Below, piece after piece: positions 59,720-64,000 of a DNA stretch of 64,000 bases (the stretch's first letter is position 1; every line of letters starts with the position of its first letter). The translations under genes and the position numbers were made by a program. Under the pieces are notes generated by a model. That model saw nothing but the letters and a program-made list of their open reading frames with translations. It ran no database searches and was not told where the DNA came from. This DNA is from Roseateles oligotrophus (GTDB taxonomy: Bacteria > Pseudomonadota > Gammaproteobacteria > Burkholderiales > Burkholderiaceae_C). The stretch covers positions 186,001 to 250,000 of the forward strand of contig NZ_JAJIRN010000003.1 in assembly GCF_025717515.1 (NCBI RefSeq), written 5' to 3'.

Positions 59720-61699
59720 TCAGGCTCCGGCCGCCGCCCGCTTGAAGGCCAGTGCTGCGTCGGTACTCAGGTGACGCAAGAGGCCCTGCTCGCGTGTCGC
59801 CCAGACCTGGCCGGCGGGCAACTCGAGCACCAGCACGCCGGGGCTGTCATCGTCGCCCACCATCGGGGCGAAAAGCCGCGTCGCACCGCTTGCCAGCGGC
59901 AACTGCCGCTCGCCCCAGTCGCGACTGCAAGCTGCGCAGGGGCTATGCGGGTCGTTGAGCGCAATGCTCAGGCCCAGGCCCTCATGCTCCCCTTTGGATG
60001 ACTCGCCCAGCAGCAAGGTCTGGTCGCTGGGGTCGCGGCGGTAAACGGCCAAGAGTTCGATGCCCAGCACCGAGCGCAAGGCACGGCCCAGCGCGTTGAA
60101 GATCATGCCGGGGCTGCGTTGCCGCCAGAGTTCGCGACTCAGGACCACCAATTGCTGCAGGTCTTCATGGGCGCCCTGTAGCTTGTTGAGCCGAGTCTCT
60201 TTGGCGTGGGCCAAAGCCCTGGCATGTTGACGCTCGTTGCGCGCCATCTCCACCTGCTGGCGGCCATGCTTGGAGGCGGTACTCCAACTCGCTTGGCGCG
60301 CCACCGCCGCACGCCGGGCCATGGCGTAGGCCTCCTGCGGTCGATCGGCATGGCTCAGTGCTTCGGCGGCTGCGTCCAGCAAACTTGCCGGCGCCTGGAA
60401 GCCTTCCAATGCTTGCGCCTGCTCGAGCGCCAGATTCAGCCAATTGAGCACCACCTCGGGCGCTGCGCCGCTGCGCCGTTCGATCTCGGCCAAAACCTGC
60501 CGCAACTCCACCAGGGTGACTTTTTGCTGTTGCGAGGCAGCCACCTTGGCGGCGTCCAGCGCCACCATGCGCGCTTCATCCAGGCGATTCAAATGCATCA
60601 GCGCGCGGGCCCGGCCCAGCACCACATCGCTGAGCATGTCCGAGGCATGCGATTGGCGCTCGCGCTCGCCCAGTTGCTCGAAATGTTTCAGCGCCACGTC
60701 GTAATGGCCCTCGTCCAGCTCGGTCTGGCCTAGATAGTTCAGCGCCATCATGACCGTGCGATTTTGGGGATGCTGAGACAAGGTCTGCAGGCATTCGCGC
60801 AGGAGATCGCGGGCGGATTCGGTCTGACCCACACGCCGTAGCGCTTCGCCGGTTTGGGCCAGGCAGAGGCCGATGGCGCCAGGCCAGCGCACCTTGCGAG
60901 CCAGGGCCAGGCCCTTTTTCAACCAGGCCAGCGCCGCCTCGAAGTCCGAGATATTGGTATAGGTGTAGCCCTGATTGGAGGCCACGTTGATGGCGCGGCG
61001 GGTCTGCCCGGATTCCAGGCTCGCTTCAAAGGACAGGTCAAGCCAGCGGGCGGCTTCCACATAGTTGGAGGCCAAGCCATTTTCGAGCGCGCGGTAATCG
61101 GCCACGGCTGCGGTGGACTGGGCGGTCAAACCCTCGGCACTTTGCGGCAGCTGCTCCGACCAAGTGGCGCTTGCCAACTCGAAGTCACGGAACAAGTCGG
61201 AGCGGGCCAGCGCGGCGCGGTAAAAAAGCTGGCGCTCGGCGTCCAGCGCCTGGTCGGCCCAATCCACCGCGCTTTGCATTGCGTCGCGCTGTGCGTCGAC
61301 CTCACCGCGATCGAAATGGACGCAGGACTGCAACCAGGACAAATCAGCCTGACCGGTCGGGTTCGGGTGGGCCTCAAACTCGCTGCGGGCGCTGGCCAGA
61401 GACTGTTGCGCCTCGTCCAGGCGCATCATCAGCATCGCCACTTCACCCCGCACCAGATGCAGCCGCCCGCGCATCGACGCCAGGGCTGCCGGGTCTACGA
61501 AAGCAACCTGCTCCACTTCCCGCTCCAACTCCTGCTGCAAAGCGGTGGCCAGTGCGAGTGCGCCCGGGCTGTTCAGTTGGCGCAAACCCCAGGCGACATA
61601 GAGGCGGGAATTCCAATCCGAGCGCTCGGTCAGAAGTTGGCTGGCCGCCAGCACCTCGCGTTCGAGTGGAAACAGAACAAGCTCATTTGCGCATGCCAT
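59720..61699 (-). CDS. TPR-GAF cytoplasmic signalling protein
   Basis: 659 residues. About 430 residues of helical TPR-type repeats (RRAINVASNQGYTYTNISDFEAALAWLKKGLALAR, split; MMALNYLGQTELDEGHYDVALKHFEQLGE) are followed by a coiled linker (ARNERQHARALAHAKETRLNKLQGAHEDLQQL) and a GAF-like domain (about 540-655; MIFNALGRALRSVLGIELLAVYRRD). Related proteins end with a GGDEF domain; none is encoded here. ATG 61699 with GAGGTGG upstream is preferred to the GTG at 61708. Convergent with the diguanylate cyclase across 28 bp. Confidence 0.8.
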   Translation of the reverse strand: MACANELVLFPLEREVLAASQLLTERSDWNSRLYVAWGLRQLNSPGALALATALQQELEREVEQVAFVDPAALASMRGRLHLVRGEVAMLMMRLDEAQQSLASARSEFEAHPNPTGQADLSWLQSCVHFDRGEVDAQRDAMQSAVDWADQALDAERQLFYRAALARSDLFRDFELASATWSEQLPQSAEGLTAQSTAAVADYRALENGLASNYVEAARWLDLSFEASLESGQTRRAINVASNQGYTYTNISDFEAALAWLKKGLALARKVRWPGAIGLCLAQTGEALRRVGQTESARDLLRECLQTLSQHPQNRTVMMALNYLGQTELDEGHYDVALKHFEQLGERERQSHASDMLSDVVLGRARALMHLNRLDEARMVALDAAKVAASQQQKVTLVELRQVLAEIERRSGAAPEVVLNWLNLALEQAQALEGFQAPASLLDAAAEALSHADRPQEAYAMARRAAVARQASWSTASKHGRQQVEMARNERQHARALAHAKETRLNKLQGAHEDLQQLVVLSRELWRQRSPGMIFNALGRALRSVLGIELLAVYRRDPSDQTLLLGESSKGEHEGLGLSIALNDPHSPCAACSRDWGERQLPLASGATRLFAPMVGDDDSPGVLVLELPAGQVWATREQGLLRHLSTDAALAFKRAAAGA

Positions 61700-61933
61700 C
61701 GAAGCCACCTCGAAATTCGGTTACGGGACAAGATCAAGACCGCCCGGTTCATGGGTCAGCGGGTCCACTTCGAGAAACCGCTATAAATTGCTAAACAGAA
61801 AATTAACACAAAGCCGGCGAGGGCGGTCGTTGGAAGAAAACTTGCCTCGTCTGACGCCCGCACCGCTGAAGCTCATCGCCTGACGCACGGCGGAAAACGC
61901 GGACACCGTCAAACTCGATCGCCGATGCACTAT

Positions 61934-62596
61934 TCAGACCCAGACCTTCAGCAGCCAGCGGTTCAGCTCGGTCACTTCTTCCATGCACATCGAGTGCTCC
62001 ATCGGGTAGTCATGCCAGGCGATGTTGTAGCCCAGCGCCGCCAGCGCATCGCGTGCGGCGATGCCGCGGTCCATGGTGACCATCGCATCCTTGCGGCCAT
62101 GCGCCATGAAAATCGGCACCAACGCATTGGCGTCATGGCGCTCGGCCGCTGTTTGGGCGGCCAAGGGCAGGTAGCCGGACATGGCGACCAAGCCCCCCAA
62201 GCGCTCGGGGTAGCGCAGGCCGGCCAGCAGCGTCATCGCGCAGCCTTGCGAGAAGCCGGCCAGCACGATGCGGTGGGCCGGCACGCCGCGCTCGCGTTCG
62301 CGGTCGATCAAGGCGTGGACCTCGCGCACCGATTCGCGCAGGCCCGCTTCGTCCTCGCGACGCTGCAACTCCATGCCGTAGAGGTCGTACCAGGCGCGCA
62401 TGCGGTAGCCATTGTTCAAGGTGATGGGCCGTTCGGTCGCACGCGGCAACACAAAGCGCACCGCGCCGACCTCGGCGAGGTCCAAGGCGTCGCACATGGG
62501 GATGAAGTCGGCGCCGTCGGCCCCCAGGCCGTGCAAGACGATCAGGCTGGCCTTGGCAGCGTCGGCAGGGCAGAGTTCAATGGTTTGGAGAGTCAT
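61934..62596 (-). CDS. Carboxylesterase (phospholipase/carboxylesterase family)
   Basis: 220 residues from ATG 62596. Alpha/beta hydrolase 2 (thioesterase/carboxylesterase) motifs: VLHGLGADGADF, FVLPRATERPITLNNGYRMRAWYDLYG (split), the nucleophile elbow GFSQGCAM, and AHGRKDAMV (acid), HDYPMEHSMC (His). Related to acyl-protein thioesterase and Pseudomonas carboxylesterase II. No signal peptide, so it is cytoplasmic. The long N-terminal extension in the same frame is not coding. The 233-bp gap upstream shows nothing clear. Confidence 0.93.
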   Translation of the reverse strand: MTLQTIELCPADAAKASLIVLHGLGADGADFIPMCDALDLAEVGAVRFVLPRATERPITLNNGYRMRAWYDLYGMELQRREDEAGLRESVREVHALIDRERERGVPAHRIVLAGFSQGCAMTLLAGLRYPERLGGLVAMSGYLPLAAQTAAERHDANALVPIFMAHGRKDAMVTMDRGIAARDALAALGYNIAWHDYPMEHSMCMEEVTELNRWLLKVWV

Positions 62597-62829
62597 GGTG
62601 GCGGTTTGGGGCTTGGATTTGAATTGGGCTAAGGACGCTTGGCCGAGATGGTAGCGGAGGAGAGCGCCGGATCCCAAGTCCGACAGCCTCCTGGCAGCCC
62701 GAGTGGCGGGAGGCGGCATTTTTGCGGCTTGCCGGGTACTCTCTGCTTGTCTGATGCGAGTAAATATGTGAGCATTCGCCCCCAGTCGGAGCCGTCCATG
62801 GCTTTGGTGGTTTGCCAAGAGGGCTGTCC

Positions 62830-63624
62830 ATGTTTCGAGTCATGCTTGCTGCGCTGTTGAGTCTCTGGCTCGGGTCTGTCGCAGCCATTGATGGCCCGAT
62901 CAAGCTGTGTTTCGAGGACAGCTCGGTCTACCCCTGGATCACCGGTGACGACAAGGGGCTGGTGCTGTTCGAGTTGGCCTTGGTCGAAAAAGATCTGAAC
63001 CAGAAGTTCGACTACATCCGCCTGCCTTGGCGGCGCTGCCTCCTTGAGGTTCAAACCGGCCGCATTCACGCGGCGATTGCCGCCAGCTTCAATAGCGAAC
63101 GCGCCAGCTGGGGCAGCTACCCGCAAAACCCGGACGGCAGCCTGAACCGTGAGCTGCGCCTGCACACCGATAGCTTTCATGTGTTTCGCCGGCTCGATAG
63201 CCCGGTGCGCTGGCTGAACCAGCGCTTCGAGAATCTGGGTGCCCAGCCGGTCGGCGTGCAGCTGGGCTATAGCGTCGGGCGCAATATCGAGGAGTTGGGC
63301 TACCCGGTCAAAACCGCCCGCAGCGCGGAAGATCTGACCCGCATGTTGGAGATCGGTGTTCTGCAAGTGGCGGTCTTGCAGCACTATGAAGCTCTGCGCT
63401 TGTTGAAGGCCAAACCCGAACTGAACACGGTGATGGTCGAAGACGGCCCGCCGGTCAAGGTGGCCGATCAATACCTGCTGTTCAACAGCCTGTTCTATGC
63501 CGGCAATGAGGCGCAGGTCAGGTCGATTTGGTCGGCGATAGAACGCGCACGCAAGAGCAAAAAATACCAGGATGAAGAGGCCTTGATGCTGGGCACCGAA
63601 GCCCGCGTGTCCATGAATAAATAG
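62830..63624 (+). CDS. Periplasmic amino-acid-type substrate-binding protein
   Basis: 264 residues from ATG 62830 (AGAGGG upstream): a short signal peptide (about 1-19), then IKLCFEDSSVYPWITGDDKGL, FDYIRLPWRRCLLEVQTGRIHAAIA and the SBP_bac_3 fold with PVGVQLGYSVGRNIEELGYPV. There are no transport permeases alongside, so it may be a sensor or scavenger rather than part of a local ABC operon. It ends 10 bp from the convergent EamA gene. Confidence 0.85.
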   Translation: MFRVMLAALLSLWLGSVAAIDGPIKLCFEDSSVYPWITGDDKGLVLFELALVEKDLNQKFDYIRLPWRRCLLEVQTGRIHAAIAASFNSERASWGSYPQNPDGSLNRELRLHTDSFHVFRRLDSPVRWLNQRFENLGAQPVGVQLGYSVGRNIEELGYPVKTARSAEDLTRMLEIGVLQVAVLQHYEALRLLKAKPELNTVMVEDGPPVKVADQYLLFNSLFYAGNEAQVRSIWSAIERARKSKKYQDEEALMLGTEARVSMNK

Positions 63625-63634
63625 CTATTCGTGC

Positions 63635-64000
63635 TCATCCATCCGCATTGACGGTGCCGGCGGCCGGCGCAATGCGAACCAGCGGCGCAAACTGCGCCAG
63701 GGCCACGCCGCTCAAGGTGATGGCCGCCCCGAGCAGCTTGACCGCAGTGAACTGCTCGCCGGTGCTGGCCCAGGCGGCCAGGCCGGCGACCGGCGGCATC
63801 AGGTAAATCAAGGGCGCGGTGCGCGCCACGCCGCGTTGGGCGTTGACCCAGCCCCAGGCCAGCCAAGTGACAAAGCCAATGCAGACAATTGCCCAGGCCG
63901 CACCCAGCCAGAGCAGCGGCGAAACGGCGGCCCAGTCGACCTGGCTTGCCTGCGGCGCGGCATAGATCAACACCGGCAGAGTTGCGGCCAGGCTGGCGTA
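63635..64000 (-). CDS. EamA/DMT-family permease (5' partial)
   Basis: The C-terminal 121 residues only; the frame stays open to the window edge. The last EamA repeat is visible: LLWLGAAWAIVCIGFVTWLAWGWVNAQRGVARTAPLIYLMPPVAG (split) and LLGAAITLSGVALAQ. An inner-membrane metabolite transporter; the substrate is unknown. Confidence 0.85.
   Translation of the reverse strand, partial: YASLAATLPVLIYAAPQASQVDWAAVSPLLWLGAAWAIVCIGFVTWLAWGWVNAQRGVARTAPLIYLMPPVAGLAAWASTGEQFTAVKLLGAAITLSGVALAQFAPLVRIAPAAGTVNADG

Overview
This 64 kb window is a dense, high-GC, ordinary-looking chromosomal segment of a betaproteobacterium. I infer a Burkholderiales member of the Rubrivivax/Roseateles/Paucibacter/Inhella type. 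The reasons are five PEP-CTERM proteins, abundant LysR regulators, a zf-CHCC protein beside ilvE, darcynin, a czc-type RND operon, and very tight gene packing with ATGA overlaps. I see no phage, insertion sequence, CRISPR array, rRNA or replication origin. One isolated tRNA-Arg(CCG) is present. Both ends cut genes: a giant repeat protein on the left and an EamA permease on the right.

Layout. 1-6879: the 3' part of a giant surface protein built from about 47-residue autotransporter-associated repeats and ending in a PEP-CTERM sorting tail. 6880-7307: terminators and tRNA-Arg. 7308-10989: a LysR regulator, a PEP-CTERM SGNH-like hydrolase and a lipoprotein alpha/beta hydrolase. 11102-11674: a membrane-anchored cytochrome c behind a striking dyad. 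11758-14931 (minus): ilvE, zf-CHCC, SnoaL-like, YheT-type hydrolase and a hypothetical. 15185-17917: a small PEP-CTERM protein, then radA, a monooxygenase and a membrane protein (minus). 18009-22531: HDOD-GAF and degenerate HD-GYP signalling proteins, then LysE and EamA exporters. 22535-30896: housekeeping and stress genes (PspC, arfB, alr, lplT, GNAT, WYL regulator, lipocalin, AhpD-like, acyltransferase, LysR). 30998-38990: hydrolase, LysR, secreted hypothetical, LysE-MocR pair, darcynin-SDR pair with a divergent Crp/Fnr regulator, and an AlkD-like protein.

38979-39641 (minus) is another PEP-CTERM protein. 39823-47391 is a heavy-metal RND efflux operon (czcI-like, czcC, a membrane-anchored adaptor-like protein, czcB, czcA and two small periplasmic proteins), in which several exported products begin with His-rich motifs. 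47510-48388 is the fifth PEP-CTERM protein. 48399-52059 (minus) is a coherent redox operon: an SHP-type cytochrome c (DUF1924), a diheme cytochrome c, a cytochrome b and an OmpR/QseC-type two-component system. 52156-56348 holds a P-type cation ATPase and a SulP permease that converge with a 91-nt overlap. 56915-59691 is a translationally coupled polyamine-type binding protein and membrane diguanylate cyclase, reminiscent of NspS-MbaA. A TPR-GAF protein, a carboxylesterase, a periplasmic binding protein and the EamA fragment complete the window.

Functional themes are surface and exopolysaccharide-associated proteins (PEP-CTERM), c-di-GMP-type signalling (HDOD, HD-GYP, GGDEF), metal efflux, and c-type cytochrome redox chemistry. 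The systems most worth follow-up are the RND operon with its accessory periplasmic proteins, the SHP-DHC-cytochrome b-two-component operon, the binding protein/diguanylate cyclase pair, and the repeat-built PEP-CTERM protein with recent internal duplications. All identifications come from reading motifs by eye; no database search was run.
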